Assembly (NCBI RefSeq): GCF_014641195.1
Contig: NZ_BMHQ01000003.1
Location: forward strand, 248,001 to 312,000
Source of the DNA: Marinithermofilum abyssi
GTDB taxonomy: Bacteria; Bacillota; Bacilli; Thermoactinomycetales; DSM-45169
DNA length: 64,000 nt
Direction: 5' to 3'
Part shown: positions 16,486-27,941 of the stretch, in pieces
Position numbering within the stretch: position 1 is the stretch's first letter
Layout of the letters: each line of letters opens with the position of its first letter
The notes under the pieces: model-generated
The model's input: only the letters and a program-made list of their open reading frames with translations
What the model was told of the DNA's origin: nothing
Database searches by the model: none
Translations under genes and position numbers: made by a program

Positions 16486-16950
16486 TTACGAGACCCGTCG
16501 CTTTTGGAGGTCTTTTCGGATAAAATTTAAATGTTCCCGTTCTTCAATGTTTTCCCATCCGATATCCTCCACAATACGAAGAGCTTCCTTTCGAAATGTA
16601 TCGGTAATAAAACCGCTGTTCACTTCGCATAACCGATCGAGATACCTTAACAATTCCTGTTGGCGTTGTTGCCGATAAACGGAATTATGTAAATCCTTTA
16701 AATCAACATGGCGTACCTGATGAATCTGTCCCACTTCTCCTGTGTGGACGATCATGTGTTTTCCTTCAAAGGTAACAAGCCCTATCAAATAAAATTGGTC
16801 ACCTGCTCGCTCCAACGATACAATGACGGGGTACTGGTATTCCTCACCGGTTCGTAGGCGAATCAATTCCGCCTCCACTGCTCCTCCCAGATTTCGCTGG
16901 TTAAGTAAAACGGTGCATATATCCGACAGGCCTTTGATTTGATAGCGCAT
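16486..16950 (-). CDS. Unknown protein convergent with the encapsulin operon, behind Fur-like boxes
   Basis: A 154-residue protein of unknown family. It has a mixed N-terminal half (MRYQIKGLSDICTVLLNQRN, EYQYPVIVSLERAGDQFYLI, FEGKHMIVHTGEVGQ). A charged helical C-terminus contains RQQRQQELLRYLDRL and ends in a basic tail. The start at 16950 follows GGGGTGGG. The longer frame would put the probable promoter and Fur-like boxes inside the coding region. Position next to an iron-storage encapsulin and behind iron-regulator sites suggests, but does not prove, a role in iron handling. Confidence 0.6.
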   Translation of the reverse strand: MRYQIKGLSDICTVLLNQRNLGGAVEAELIRLRTGEEYQYPVIVSLERAGDQFYLIGLVTFEGKHMIVHTGEVGQIHQVRHVDLKDLHNSVYRQQRQQELLRYLDRLCEVNSGFITDTFRKEALRIVEDIGWENIEEREHLNFIRKDLQKRRVS

Positions 16951-16972
16951 GGCCAACCCACCCCATTGATAT

Positions 16973-17020
16973 CGTTTCTCATTATCATTTGTATTGTAGA
17001 TTAATTGAGAAAGATAATCA
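16973..17020 (-). promoter_or_regulatory. Two Fur-box-like sequences
   Basis: On the minus strand TGATTATCTTTCTCA (17006-17020) matches 11 of 14 defined positions of the TGATAATNATTATCA Fur consensus. TGATAATGAGAAACG (16973-16987) matches 10 of 14, with a perfect left half-site. They lie 23-70 bases upstream of the chosen start of the unknown gene beside the encapsulin operon. Confidence 0.5.
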
Positions 17021-17078
17021 ATTGGTATTCTATCCCATTCAATATCCACTTTATTCAAGGGGTGGGATCTGCTACTTT

Positions 17079-17384
17079 TTATGAAGAGATCATCTCCTGA
17101 TCCTGGCGCAGCCGTGCATCCAGAACAAAGTTGCCAAAGGGGATGACGGATGCGATGAACGCACCAAGCACGCGCATCATTGACCAGCGGTGTACGATGG
17201 TTACGTGAGCGACTGCGGCCAAATACAGGACAAACAGCAGACCATGAATCGAGCCGGCAACCATGACAGCCACCGGCAGTCCCGCAAAATATTTCAGAGG
17301 CATGGCGATTCCGAGAAGCACGAGGAAGGAGATCCCTTCCATCAAGGCGATGATACGCAAACGCCCAATCGGGGTGTCCAACAT
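17079..17384 (-). CDS. DUF3817 membrane protein
   Basis: A 101-residue protein with three hydrophobic segments (LRIIALMEGISFLVLLGIAM, VAVMVAGSIHGLLFVLYLAA, and one near the C-terminus). The GSIHGLLFVLY motif marks the DUF3817 family of small integral membrane proteins found in Bacilli and actinobacteria. The start at 17384 has GGAG eight bases upstream; an earlier start would run into the aminopeptidase gene. Function is unknown. Confidence 0.78.
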   Translation of the reverse strand: MLDTPIGRLRIIALMEGISFLVLLGIAMPLKYFAGLPVAVMVAGSIHGLLFVLYLAAVAHVTIVHRWSMMRVLGAFIASVIPFGNFVLDARLRQDQEMISS

Positions 17385-17436
17385 AATATCATCTCCAGAC
17401 GGTTGAAATATCACTAGAGCGACCTTACCCTTCGGT

Positions 17437-18522
17437 TCAGCGACATATGCCTTCATCTCCTTTTAACATAGCCACCGTATCCGTATCCAATCGCTTGACC
17501 AATGCTCTTAAGAAAGCCTTTGCCGCTTCGATATCCCCTTTGTCCACCACCGCGGCATGGGAGTGGATATACCGGGCACAAATACCGATGGCGGCAGAGG
17601 GTACTCCTTTTCCGGTACGATGGACCGCACCGGCATCCGTACCGCCTTGGGACACGAAAAACTGGTACGGAATCTCTTCTTGTTCCGCTGTTTTAATCAG
17701 AAACTCCCGCATTGCAGGCAGAGGAACCATGGACCGGTCAACAAGGCGAATCACTACGCCTTTACCCAGTTCTCCGAAGCCGTCTTTAACTCCCGGTGTA
17801 TCTCCGGCAGGCCCAGCATCCACTGCGAAAAACACATCCGGTTCCACCGTGTTGGCTGCAGTGACAGCCCCGCGCAAACCCACTTCTTCCTGTACGGTTG
17901 CTCCGGCGTACACCACATTGGGATGTTCCGCTTGGTGCAAATCCTCCAGCAGTTCCAATGCCAGGCCGCAGCCGAAACGGTTGTCCCACGCTTTCGTCAT
18001 CAACCGTTTGCCCCCTTCCATCTCTACAAAGGGACAGACGGGAACGATGGAGTCTCCCGGTCGGATCCCGAAGGTTTCCACCTCTTTTCGGTCTGAAGCC
18101 CCCACATCGATAAACATCTGCTCTACTTCCACCGGCTTTTTGCGGGCATCGGGGGAAAGCAGATGTGGCGGTGTCGACCCGATCACCCCCGGAATCCGTT
18201 TGCCTGAGCGGGTGACTACTTCCACCCGTTGGGCCAGCATCACCTGACTCCACCATCCGCCCAAGGGCTGAAATTTGAGAAAGCCTTGATCTGTAATGCG
18301 GGTCACCATAAATCCGACCTCATCCATATGGCCGGCGACCAGGATGCGCGGCCCGTCTTCCTTGCCCCGTAGCACACCGAACAGACTGCCCAAATGATCC
18401 TGTACGGTTTCCTCAGTGTACTGCATGATGTGCTTTCGGAGAGCTTGCCGAACTTCCCCTTCCGCTCCGGGCACACCGGGCAATTGGGTCAACTCCTCCA
18501 TCCGTTTCCAATTGATGGACAT
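17437..18522 (-). CDS. M42-family metalloaminopeptidase
   Basis: A 361-residue dinuclear zinc or cobalt aminopeptidase. Metal ligands and catalytic residues appear in AGHMDEVGF (about residue 64), TKAWDNRFGCG, QEEVGLRGAV, FAVDAG and RYIHSHAAVV, the order expected for M42 glutamyl aminopeptidase/cellulase-M-like enzymes such as Bacillus YsdC. It trims N-terminal residues from peptides in the cytoplasm, usually as a large tetrahedral complex. It stands just upstream of the DUF3817 gene on the same strand. Confidence 0.9.
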   Translation of the reverse strand: MSINWKRMEELTQLPGVPGAEGEVRQALRKHIMQYTEETVQDHLGSLFGVLRGKEDGPRILVAGHMDEVGFMVTRITDQGFLKFQPLGGWWSQVMLAQRVEVVTRSGKRIPGVIGSTPPHLLSPDARKKPVEVEQMFIDVGASDRKEVETFGIRPGDSIVPVCPFVEMEGGKRLMTKAWDNRFGCGLALELLEDLHQAEHPNVVYAGATVQEEVGLRGAVTAANTVEPDVFFAVDAGPAGDTPGVKDGFGELGKGVVIRLVDRSMVPLPAMREFLIKTAEQEEIPYQFFVSQGGTDAGAVHRTGKGVPSAAIGICARYIHSHAAVVDKGDIEAAKAFLRALVKRLDTDTVAMLKGDEGICR

Positions 18523-18545
18523 CGTATCACCTCATCCTTTGATCG

Positions 18546-19235
<690 letters not shown>

Positions 19236-19284
19236 TCAAAACGGTCCGTGTCGGCTAAAGTGTTCAAAGGAGGAGGGATGTGGC

Positions 19285-19467
19285 GTGATCACCACTGAAC
19301 TGATCAACCGGATCAATCACCTGGCCCGCAAACAAAAGGCCGAAGGTTTGACACCGGAGGAAAAATTCGAGCAGCAACAGTTGCGGCAACAATACCTCAA
19401 AGCGATCCGCGGTCAAGTGAAAAATCAGCTGGACCGTATTCGCTTTGTGGAAGACAGACAAAAATAA
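19285..19467 (+). CDS. ynzC: DUF896 protein YnzC
   Basis: A 60-residue DUF896 protein (INRINHLARKQKAEGLTPEE, then RQQYLKAIRGQVKNQLDRI). The family is a short helical hairpin of unknown function, SOS-linked in Bacillus. The GTG start at 19285 follows AAAGGAGGAGGG. It is divergent from the YneB-like gene, whereas in Bacillus subtilis the two are co-oriented, so the locus has been rearranged here. Confidence 0.88.
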   Translation: MITTELINRINHLARKQKAEGLTPEEKFEQQQLRQQYLKAIRGQVKNQLDRIRFVEDRQK

Positions 19468-19512
19468 GCCGCTCTTTTATTATAAACCAGTAATCCGCGA
19501 TGTGATATTGTC

Positions 19513-19545
19513 AAAAAAGCCAGCAGGTACTGTGCTGGCTTTTTT
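19513..19545 (+). terminator. Terminator after ynzC
   Basis: AAAAAAGCCAGCA and TGCTGGCTTTTTT form a long stem with T-run. Confidence 0.85.
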
Positions 19546-19701
19546 GCATTGTTTATCTCTATTCAGTATCTCCCCTTCTTCAACACAGATGTGCAAGGGT
19601 TTGATTTGTTGGAAAATTAGTTGACTTTCGATGATCCGTTGGTAAAGGAGATTCATTTTTTATATATGGAGGTAGATTGTGTTTTTGTTACAAACCAGTT
19701 G

Positions 19702-19730
19702 TTGCTTAGAACCCATTTGTATCGTATAAT
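19702..19730 (+). promoter_or_regulatory. Sigma-A promoter of the winged-helix gene
   Basis: TTGCTT and a perfect TATAAT are separated by 17 bases and lie just upstream of the regulator gene. Confidence 0.7.
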
Positions 19731-19748
19731 GATGCTGAATTTTCCGAT

Positions 19749-20120
19749 GTGAAGGTGGAATGGCCATTGTTGCCTTTTAAAGAATTGGCCAAATTGGACA
19801 AATTAGTGCACGAGCCCGCCCGACTCTCGATATTAACCGCCTTGTCGGCGTGTACCATGGCGGAATTCCTGTTCTTGCAGGAATTGACCGGATTGACCAA
19901 GGGGAATATGTCCTGTCATCTGGCCAAACTGGAAAAAGCTGGACTTGTGGTTATCGATAAGCATTTTGTGAGAAAAAAGATTCCCCAAACCACTATACGG
20001 ATTACATCCGAAGGTCGGGCAGCCGTACAGAAACACTGGGAGCACTTAGAGCGGATTCAATCTGAGATCCAGCGCCAGGGCGCACATAAAGAAAACCGGG
20101 ACACTCCCCAAGTACGATGA
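19749..20120 (+). CDS. Winged-helix transcriptional regulator
   Basis: A protein of about 120 residues with a winged-helix DNA-binding domain: KLVHEPARLSILTALSACTM, FLFLQELTGLTKGNMSCHLA and KLEKAGLVVIDKHFVRKKIP, then a wing with TTIRITSEGR. It belongs to the small ArsR/MarR-like group that binds DNA as a dimer and has no separate ligand domain. The start is uncertain: GTG 19749 has no clear site, while TTG 19767 follows AAGGTGG. Its 3' end overlaps a terminator stem. The target is unknown. Confidence 0.75.
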   Translation: MKVEWPLLPFKELAKLDKLVHEPARLSILTALSACTMAEFLFLQELTGLTKGNMSCHLAKLEKAGLVVIDKHFVRKKIPQTTIRITSEGRAAVQKHWEHLERIQSEIQRQGAHKENRDTPQVR

Positions 20121-20142
20121 GGAGCGTTCCGGTTTTCTTTAT
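20086..20142 (+). terminator. Terminator overlapping the end of the winged-helix gene
   Basis: ATAAAGAAAACCGG and CCGGTTTTCTTTAT form a 14-bp outer stem, with further pairing inside, spanning the stop codon. Confidence 0.75.
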
Positions 20143-20231
20143 ACATATCTACGGTCAGACATTGGCGGACATGGGTTATCCCTGTTACTCTGTACCTTAT
20201 CGGACTTGTTCGTGGGAGAACCCAGGGATGG

Positions 20232-20260
20232 ATGACCGCTAACGGTACGTTAGCGGTCAT
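20232..20260 (-). terminator. Hairpin downstream of the rifampin phosphotransferase pseudogene
   Basis: ATGACCGCTAAC and GTTAGCGGTCAT pair perfectly around five bases, immediately after the stop codon on the minus strand. Confidence 0.65.
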
Positions 20261-20261
20261 T

Positions 20262-22923
<2,662 letters not shown>

Positions 22924-22947
22924 TGGCTGTATCTCCTTTCATTATGC

Positions 22948-22961
22948 TGACCATGAAGTCA
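22948..22961. promoter_or_regulatory. TetR operator candidate A
   Basis: TGACcatgaaGTCA, an inverted repeat 25 bases upstream of the TetR gene start, repeated 33 bases further on with the same half-sites and spacing. Confidence 0.55.
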
Positions 22962-22980
22962 GTATAACTATAATTCATGC

Positions 22981-22994
22981 TGACTAATCGGTCA
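22981..22994. promoter_or_regulatory. TetR operator candidate B
   Basis: TGACtaatcgGTCA, the second copy of the TGAC-N6-GTCA inverted repeat upstream of the TetR gene. Confidence 0.55.
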
Positions 22995-23166
22995 ATATAT
23001 TTTATTTGAGAGTAACTGAATAATTCATGTGTGCATCGCCCTCCATGAGCCGAACAGATGGCCGTCAAACGTCTTAAAGTACAAATTTTTTCGGTAACCC
23101 CTAGAGGGGTACGGTTAACGATTCACGAAATTCGGGGCCGATCCCATTACCTTTACCGAAAGAGAA
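22995..23166. other. Intergenic region without a convincing gene
   Basis: A plus-strand frame of about 50 residues from an ATG near 23058 runs into the following terminator, but it has no ribosome-binding site and no recognisable content. Confidence 0.35.
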
Positions 23167-23200
23167 CCGATTTTCCTGTTAAAGGGAAATCGGCTTTTGT
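23167..23200 (+). terminator. Intrinsic terminator with no assigned gene
   Basis: CCGATTT and AAATCGG pair, with further CC/GG pairing, and are followed by CTTTTGTTT. This suggests a gene was lost upstream. Confidence 0.6.
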
Positions 23201-23238
23201 TTGCCCTTAAAAAAAGGGCACACTCCCCCAAAAAAGGA

Positions 23239-23270
23239 TTGACATTGACGTATGCGTAAAGGTGTACAGT
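23239..23270 (+). promoter_or_regulatory. MerR-type promoter with long spacer
   Basis: TTGACA at 23239-23244 and TACAGT at 23265-23270 are separated by 20 bases. This is the over-long spacer typical of promoters activated by MerR-family proteins through DNA untwisting. The gene immediately downstream encodes such a protein. Confidence 0.6.
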
Positions 23271-23292
23271 TATGGTGTCAGGAGGTGAACAC

Positions 23293-24057
23293 ATGGAATA
23301 CACCGTGCAGAAGCTGGCCCAGTTGGCGGGAATCAGTGCCAGAACGCTTCGGTATTATGATGAGGTCGGGATTCTGAAGCCGGCAAGAATCAACTCGTCG
23401 GGATACCGGATCTATGGTCAGGCGGAAGTAGACCGTTTACAGCAAATCCTGTTTTACAAGGAATTAGGAGTCAGTCTTGAGGTGATTAAAGAAATCATCA
23501 CTTCCCCTTCCTACGACGGAGCCAAAGCTCTTCGGGAACACCGTGAACAACTCCTCGACAAAAGAAAGCGGTTGGATGTGCTGATCGCCAATGTGGAAAA
23601 AACAATTGCTTCAATGGAAGGGAGAATCATCATGACCGATAAAGAGAAGTTTGAAGGTTTCAAGCAGCAGATGATTGATGAGAACGAAAAAAAGTACGGG
23701 AAAGAGATTCGGGAGAAGTATGGCGACGACGCCATTGATAAGTCCAATGAAAAGCTGAAGAACATGACTCAAAAAGAGTTTGAAGAGGCCGCGCGTCTGG
23801 CGAATGAAGTGACCGCCACTTTAGCCGAAGCGTTCAAAACCGGTGATCCTGCCAGCGACTTGGCTCAAAAAACGGCTGAATTGCATAAGCAGTGGCTGAT
23901 GTATTACTGGAGCGAATACAGCAAAGAAGCACACGCAAACCTTGCCCAAATGTATGTAGAGGATGAACGGTTTAAGGCGTACTATGAAAAGCGGCCTGGT
24001 ATGACCAAATTCCTGAGAGACGCGATTCACATCTATACAGGTGGAAACAGATCATAA
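23293..24057 (+). CDS. MerR-family regulator with TipAS-type antibiotic-recognition domain
   Basis: A 254-residue protein. Residues 1-70 form the MerR helix-turn-helix (YTVQKLAQLAGISARTLRYY, DEVGILKPARINSSGYRIY), followed by a coiled-coil linker. From about residue 115 a TipAS domain begins (MTDKEKFEGFKQQMIDENEK) and extends to KFLRDAIHIYTGG. Relatives such as Mta and TipA bind thiopeptide or other antibiotics and activate transporter genes and themselves. The ATG at 23293 follows AGGAGGTG. The promoter has a 20-base spacer, consistent with autoactivation. Confidence 0.9.
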   Translation: MEYTVQKLAQLAGISARTLRYYDEVGILKPARINSSGYRIYGQAEVDRLQQILFYKELGVSLEVIKEIITSPSYDGAKALREHREQLLDKRKRLDVLIANVEKTIASMEGRIIMTDKEKFEGFKQQMIDENEKKYGKEIREKYGDDAIDKSNEKLKNMTQKEFEEAARLANEVTATLAEAFKTGDPASDLAQKTAELHKQWLMYYWSEYSKEAHANLAQMYVEDERFKAYYEKRPGMTKFLRDAIHIYTGGNRS

Positions 24058-24179
24058 GGTGAACACCATCGAATTTTCATCAGTAGTTTACTACAGAAAA
24101 GAAAAATGTCCGCTACCTTATGGAATACATGACCTATGTTATGGAACAAGAGTTTGACGGAATTGAATAAAGATGTGAT

Positions 24180-24209
24180 AAGGTCCTTGGATATGTTCCA
24201 GGGACTTTT
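24180..24209 (+). terminator. Weak hairpin terminator
   Basis: GTCCTTGG and CCAGGGAC pair with one mismatch and are followed by TTTTCC. Just before it lies a short open stretch (YLMEYMTYVMEQEFDGIE) that looks like the tail of a lost gene. Confidence 0.5.
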
Positions 24210-24307
24210 CCATTACACATGACTGATCCTAGAGTTTCTCATACATGGGATGGAGGTAGCGAAGCCCGATTTTGTCGCCAATGAAATATTCTCAAAGCGA
24301 ACTTTAA

Positions 24308-24871
24308 TCATCTACTAAATATTATGGACATATCATTAGTGCATCTCCTCCAAATCATATGATCACACCCCTCACCCCAATAATCCTTCAGCAAATAATC
24401 AGGCTCTCCAAATTTCTTCTTCCATATCTTCTGCGTATTGTTATATCCGCTATCCAGACAAAATTCTTTGATTCCCCTATTCAGAAAGGTAAGAAACATT
24501 ACGTTTAAAAGTAAAGTCCCTATACCACGTCTTTGATAATCTGGATGTACAAATACAGTTCCTATCTCATACAACTCTTTCAATGCTCCATCTGTGCAAA
24601 CATTAATCAGCTCACTAGCAGGACCATATTCAATTGTACCGATAACTTTATTGCAATTTTTATCTGAAGATATCAAAAAATATCGACTCTTCCCATTGCT
24701 ATCAAAGTCACATTTCAAGTATTGTTTCTTATTTTCAATTTCATTTTCTATATCATCAAGCAACTCCGATAAACCTTCTCTAGCAAATGTATCCTTAATG
24801 ACTGTACTAAAAAATTGATTTAGCTCTTTAGTGTCCTCAATTCGTGGTCTTCTTATCTCAATGTTATACAC
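24308..24871 (-). CDS. GNAT-family acetyltransferase
   Basis: A 187-residue GNAT protein with the acetyl-CoA loop motif VHPDYQRRGIGTLLLNVMFL near residue 114 and a C-terminal WGEGCDHMIWRR. It starts MYNIEIRRPRIEDTKELNQF, a typical first strand. The gene is noticeably more A+T-rich than its neighbours and uses many AAA/AAT codons, suggesting recent acquisition. The substrate is unknown; resistance or protein modification are both possible. Confidence 0.8.
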   Translation of the reverse strand: MYNIEIRRPRIEDTKELNQFFSTVIKDTFAREGLSELLDDIENEIENKKQYLKCDFDSNGKSRYFLISSDKNCNKVIGTIEYGPASELINVCTDGALKELYEIGTVFVHPDYQRRGIGTLLLNVMFLTFLNRGIKEFCLDSGYNNTQKIWKKKFGEPDYLLKDYWGEGCDHMIWRRCTNDMSIIFSR

Positions 24872-24951
24872 CCAAAATCACTCCTTGACTAACCTGCACT
24901 CGTTAGCTTAATACTTACTTTTGTAGATTGTCATCTTTATTTCATGCAATA

Positions 24952-24989
24952 ACCACCCGGTACCCTGTACGTTAAAGGTCCCGGGTGGT
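24952..24989 (-). terminator. Terminator after the SRPBCC gene
   Basis: ACCACCCGG and CCGGGTGGT form the stem, just past the stop codon of the minus-strand gene. Confidence 0.65.
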
Positions 24990-25001
24990 ATATTGCATCC
25001 C

Positions 25002-25448
25002 TTAGCTAAGTGTCGCGGCAAGCACGTCGAGCATCTTGGTCCAGGCGTTCTCGGTTCGGCTCACGTAGTCCGCCCAGTCCTGGTGCAATTCGTGGGTCAA
25101 GGTGAGCTCGCACCCCTTCTCCAGCGGTACGATGTCGATGATCACGCGACTGCTTCCCTCCTCGCCCGCCACCCCCCAGGTGAACACGAGGCGGCGAGGC
25201 CGATCGATTTCAAGATACTCCCCTACGTGGTCAATTTCCTGTCCTTGTCGACGCACAACGAAAGAGAACGAGCCTCCCACGCGCGGATCGAGAGAGATGC
25301 ACACGACTTCTTCTTCACGTTCAGGATAAGCAGGGCCGAACATCCATTTGCCGATCATCACAGGGTCCAGCCAAGCGTCGAAGACTCGCTCAGGAGATAC
25401 GCTAAATTGACGAGTAACCCTTACATTGACATGTGATTCAGAGTTCAT
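25002..25448 (-). CDS. SRPBCC (AHSA1/START-like) ligand-binding protein
   Basis: A 148-residue protein of the SRPBCC superfamily. The N-terminal TRQFSVSPERVFDAWLDP, middle DPRVGGSFSFVVRRQGQEID and HVGEYLEIDRPRRLVFTWGV, and C-terminal LTHELHQDWADYVSRTENAW are the signature of AHSA1/SMU440-like domains. They bind hydrophobic ligands and often pair with ArsR regulators. No intact ArsR gene is adjacent. AAAGGAT upstream supports ATG 25448. Confidence 0.82.
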   Translation of the reverse strand: MNSESHVNVRVTRQFSVSPERVFDAWLDPVMIGKWMFGPAYPEREEEVVCISLDPRVGGSFSFVVRRQGQEIDHVGEYLEIDRPRRLVFTWGVAGEEGSSRVIIDIVPLEKGCELTLTHELHQDWADYVSRTENAWTKMLDVLAATLS

Positions 25449-25573
25449 CCAAATCATCCTTTCTTTTTCAGGCGTCTCTACTGAGGTAAAGTCTGGATTG
25501 GAAGTTTTTCAAGAGCATCCAGTCTGTCGGAACAGAACTGTCGATACGGCTTAAGCCTATTATCGATTTTCTG

Positions 25574-26045
25574 CTATTGGTTCGGCATGTAACTGGTACA
25601 CGTGTTTTTGCGCTCTTCGGCGAACCTCAACCAAGCCGGTTTCGTGAAGAAGCCGAAGATGTTTGGAGACTCCAGGTTGACTGGATCCGTTATTTCTCCA
25701 TCCAGCGCAATTCGGCTAATCTGGTTGCTTCCCCACTCCGTAAACCCAAAGTGCACCATCCGGTCTCCTGTTATTCCAAACGGGCCTGAATTAGCAAGAG
25801 GAACGAGTAATCAGTTATTTCACCTTTTATTGTTATCCTCCCTATCTGCTGGCTCCAGATACGATAATAAGAGTCCAGCATCTGATGTAGGAGAACCATT
25901 CTTCCGATTCGATATCCTTTGTTCTCAGTAACCATAGCGCTCCGTCAATCCCTACTGCAATCCCGTATGGACCTGATTCATGAGTAGCACTAATCCTTTC
26001 TGATCGGATCACTTGTGTCCAAACTTCACACAGCACTTCGGAAAA
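25574..26045 (-). pseudogene. Virginiamycin B lyase (Vgb) fragments
   Basis: Minus-strand frames carry pieces of the Vgb beta-propeller repeat: HESGPYGIAVGIDGALWLL near 25950, then in another frame SGPFGIT followed by FTEWGSNQISRIALDGEITD near 25700. The repeat unit GPxGI...DGxxWFTE...NQIxRI is diagnostic. Vgb linearises streptogramin B antibiotics by a lyase reaction. The pieces are separated by frameshifts and stops and cover under half of a normal gene of about 290 residues, so it cannot be functional. Confidence 0.75.
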
Positions 26046-26178
26046 TATACAAACTAAAGGAAAGGCGTTATACAATTTTTCATCACGCTGAAGGACTTGG
26101 TGCTAAGTATGTCGAAAAGCTTTTAACCGTGTAAGAATCTCATCCCAGAACAGGTAACGGAAGAGGAGGTTTAGCTCT

Positions 26179-26610
26179 TTGAAGTTTTGTTTATTTGAAA
26201 CACTTCCGACTCAAAAAGTCAAGGAAGAGATAAGCAGCCTCCACTATTCTATTTTTCAGCAACCACTCCCCTGGGAGGTACTTCAAACAAAAGAATCTCC
26301 ATTGATCCAAATCGCCGAGGAGGATGCGTGCGTTGTTGGGTACAAAATCGGATATGAGGAAAAACGAGGGCGGTTTTACAGCTGGATCGGTGGTGTAAGC
26401 CCGGCTTACCGAGGGAAAGGTATAGCTTCTACACTTATGCGGACACAGCATCAATGGTGTAAAGAAAATGGATACACCGAAATCATGACAAAAACAAAAA
26501 ACAAATGGAGAAACATGCTGATCCTTAACTTAAAACATGGGTTTGATATTATAGGAACTTACACCGATCATAAAGGTGAACCTAAGCTTATTTTAAGTAA
26601 AAGCTTATAA
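26179..26610 (+). CDS. GNAT-family acetyltransferase
   Basis: A 143-residue GNAT enzyme with the acetyl-CoA motif GGVSPAYRGKGIASTLMRTQ near residue 72 and a C-terminal LKHGFDIIGTYTDHKGEPKL. It begins with TTG at 26179 after AGGAGG. It resembles small YjgM/YitI-like acetyltransferases, with no further clue to its substrate. Confidence 0.8.
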   Translation: MKFCLFETLPTQKVKEEISSLHYSIFQQPLPWEVLQTKESPLIQIAEEDACVVGYKIGYEEKRGRFYSWIGGVSPAYRGKGIASTLMRTQHQWCKENGYTEIMTKTKNKWRNMLILNLKHGFDIIGTYTDHKGEPKLILSKSL

Positions 26611-26693
26611 GCAAGCAAATTCCAATACATGATACGTCTCTGTTACATCATTTGGGCTGGAAATCGCAACTGACGAGCATGGTGGGAATGGGT

Positions 26694-26714
26694 CTGTAAT
26701 ACAAACTTGTTTTC
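26694..26714 (+). repeat. Copy 1 of a dispersed motif (TTGTAATACAAACTTGTTT)
   Basis: TGTAATACAAACTTGTTTTC differs at only a few positions from a 23-base sequence found identically at 36246-36268 and 42729-42751. Here it ends 11 bases before a -35 box. Confidence 0.6.
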
Positions 26715-26725
26715 AAAAATTTAAC

Positions 26726-26754
26726 TTGACGGTCATGGAGGGGTGGATTATGAT
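26726..26754 (+). promoter_or_regulatory. Sigma-A promoter of the riboswitch-terC transcript
   Basis: TTGACG and TATGAT are separated by exactly 17 bases and lie about 30 bases before the riboswitch. Confidence 0.75.
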
Positions 26755-26784
26755 AAAACTACAATTGCATTGGTCCTTTTTGCC

Positions 26785-26903
26785 TTGATAAAGGGGAGTA
26801 GCTGTACAACAAAGTCGTCATTACGGGAATGTTCCCCGGCTTTGTTGGCAACGTTAACGTTGTTAGCAAGACCTTTACCATTATTTGGTAGGGGTCTTTT
26901 TCT
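26785..26903 (+). promoter_or_regulatory. yybP-ykoY manganese riboswitch
   Basis: The conserved elements occur in order: AAAGGGGAGTAGCTGT (26790-26805), CGTCATTACGGG, CCCCGGC, and GTTAGCAAGACC. The element ends in a terminator stem at 26869-26903 (AGACCTTTACC / GGTAGGGGTCTTTTT). This is the yybP-ykoY aptamer, which senses Mn2+ and controls efflux genes such as TerC/MntP families. The downstream gene encodes a TerC protein, matching the known linkage. Confidence 0.92.
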
Positions 26904-26945
26904 TTTGTCAAAAACATACTATAATGGAGAAGCGAGGTTGGGACT

Positions 26946-27611
26946 ATGGATTTACTGTCGTTAGAGTTTTGGCAAGCTTTACTGTCCATTGTAATCATTG
27001 ACCTGGTGTTGGCTGGTGACAACGCTATCGTCATCGGTATGGCAGCTAGAAATCTTCCGCGTCATCAACAAAAACCGGTCATTATTTGGGGAACCGTCGG
27101 TGCCATCGTTATTCGGGCAGCCGCTACCCTGGCTGTTGTTTGGTTGTTGAAAATCCCAGGATTATTGTTGGCTGGCGGCATTTTGCTGATCTGGATTGCT
27201 TATAAACTGCTGGTGGAAGAAAAAGATCATGAAGACGTAGAAGCCAGCGACACCATGTGGGGTGCCATCCGCACCATTATCATTGCAGATGCCGTTATGG
27301 GGCTTGACAACGTTCTCGCCATCGCAGGAGCTGCTCACAGCAATTATGTTTTGGTCATCCTCGGCTTATTGATCAGCGTGCCGGTAGTTATATGGGGCAG
27401 TACCGTTATCCTGAAATGGATTGACCGCTACCCATCCATCATCTATATCGGGTCCGCTGTGCTGGCTTGGACTGCCGGGAAAATGATTACGGATGAAAAA
27501 TTCACCAAGCCCTTTTTTGAAGACAACCCGGTATTGAAATGGGGATTGATCCTCTTCATTATCGGCGGAGTGCTTTTGGCAGGTTACTTGAAAAAGAACA
27601 AAACCACCTAA
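26946..27611 (+). CDS. TerC-family integral membrane protein (YjbE-like manganese exporter)
   Basis: A 221-residue protein with about seven membrane segments and the two acidic TerC motifs, LVLAGDNAIVIGMAA (residues 20-34) and DAVMGLDNVLAIAGA (about 118-132). TerC proteins such as YjbE and MeeF/MeeY export manganese, in part to load exported enzymes. A yybP-ykoY riboswitch directly upstream supports manganese control. The gene ends in a perfect terminator. Confidence 0.92.
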   Translation: MDLLSLEFWQALLSIVIIDLVLAGDNAIVIGMAARNLPRHQQKPVIIWGTVGAIVIRAAATLAVVWLLKIPGLLLAGGILLIWIAYKLLVEEKDHEDVEASDTMWGAIRTIIIADAVMGLDNVLAIAGAAHSNYVLVILGLLISVPVVIWGSTVILKWIDRYPSIIYIGSAVLAWTAGKMITDEKFTKPFFEDNPVLKWGLILFIIGGVLLAGYLKKNKTT

Positions 27612-27622
27612 TTTTAATACCA

Positions 27623-27658
27623 GAAAAAGCCTGTTGCATATATGCAACAGGCTTTTTC
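27623..27658 (+). terminator. Terminator after terC
   Basis: An 18-bp perfect palindrome (GAAAAAGCCTGTTGCATA and its complement) with T-run. Confidence 0.88.
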
Positions 27659-27755
27659 ATTTTTCTGTTCACGAAGTTAGTCTAGAACTTTAAGCGCCCC
27701 CATTAACGTCCAAATTCAACTTGCAGCAGCCAATCCACTTTGTTGGTTCCAAAGG

Positions 27756-27784
27756 AAAGGCTCAGGTATATTCCCTGAGCCTTT
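27756..27784 (+). terminator. Hairpin between terC and the MurF-like gene
   Basis: AAAGGCTCAGG and CCTGAGCCTTT form an 11-bp stem. No gene of its own is visible between 27659 and 27755, so it may be left from a deleted gene. Confidence 0.6.
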
Positions 27785-27941
27785 GTACGGTGTTCGGAAG
27801 TGTTTTCAATCAAGATATGGGCACCTAACTGATGCCAAAACCCTTTGTCACGAATAAACATGTATTATGCGTCCAAGGGGGTATCCCACGGATGGATAGT
27901 ATCCCGCAGAGGAGGCGGTTCTTACGAAATTCGTCACCCTT

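Noticed and set aside
23115-23303. 62-codon minus-strand ORF upstream of the MerR gene
   Set aside because: It overlaps the promoter and start of the MerR gene, lacks a ribosome-binding site and crosses a terminator.
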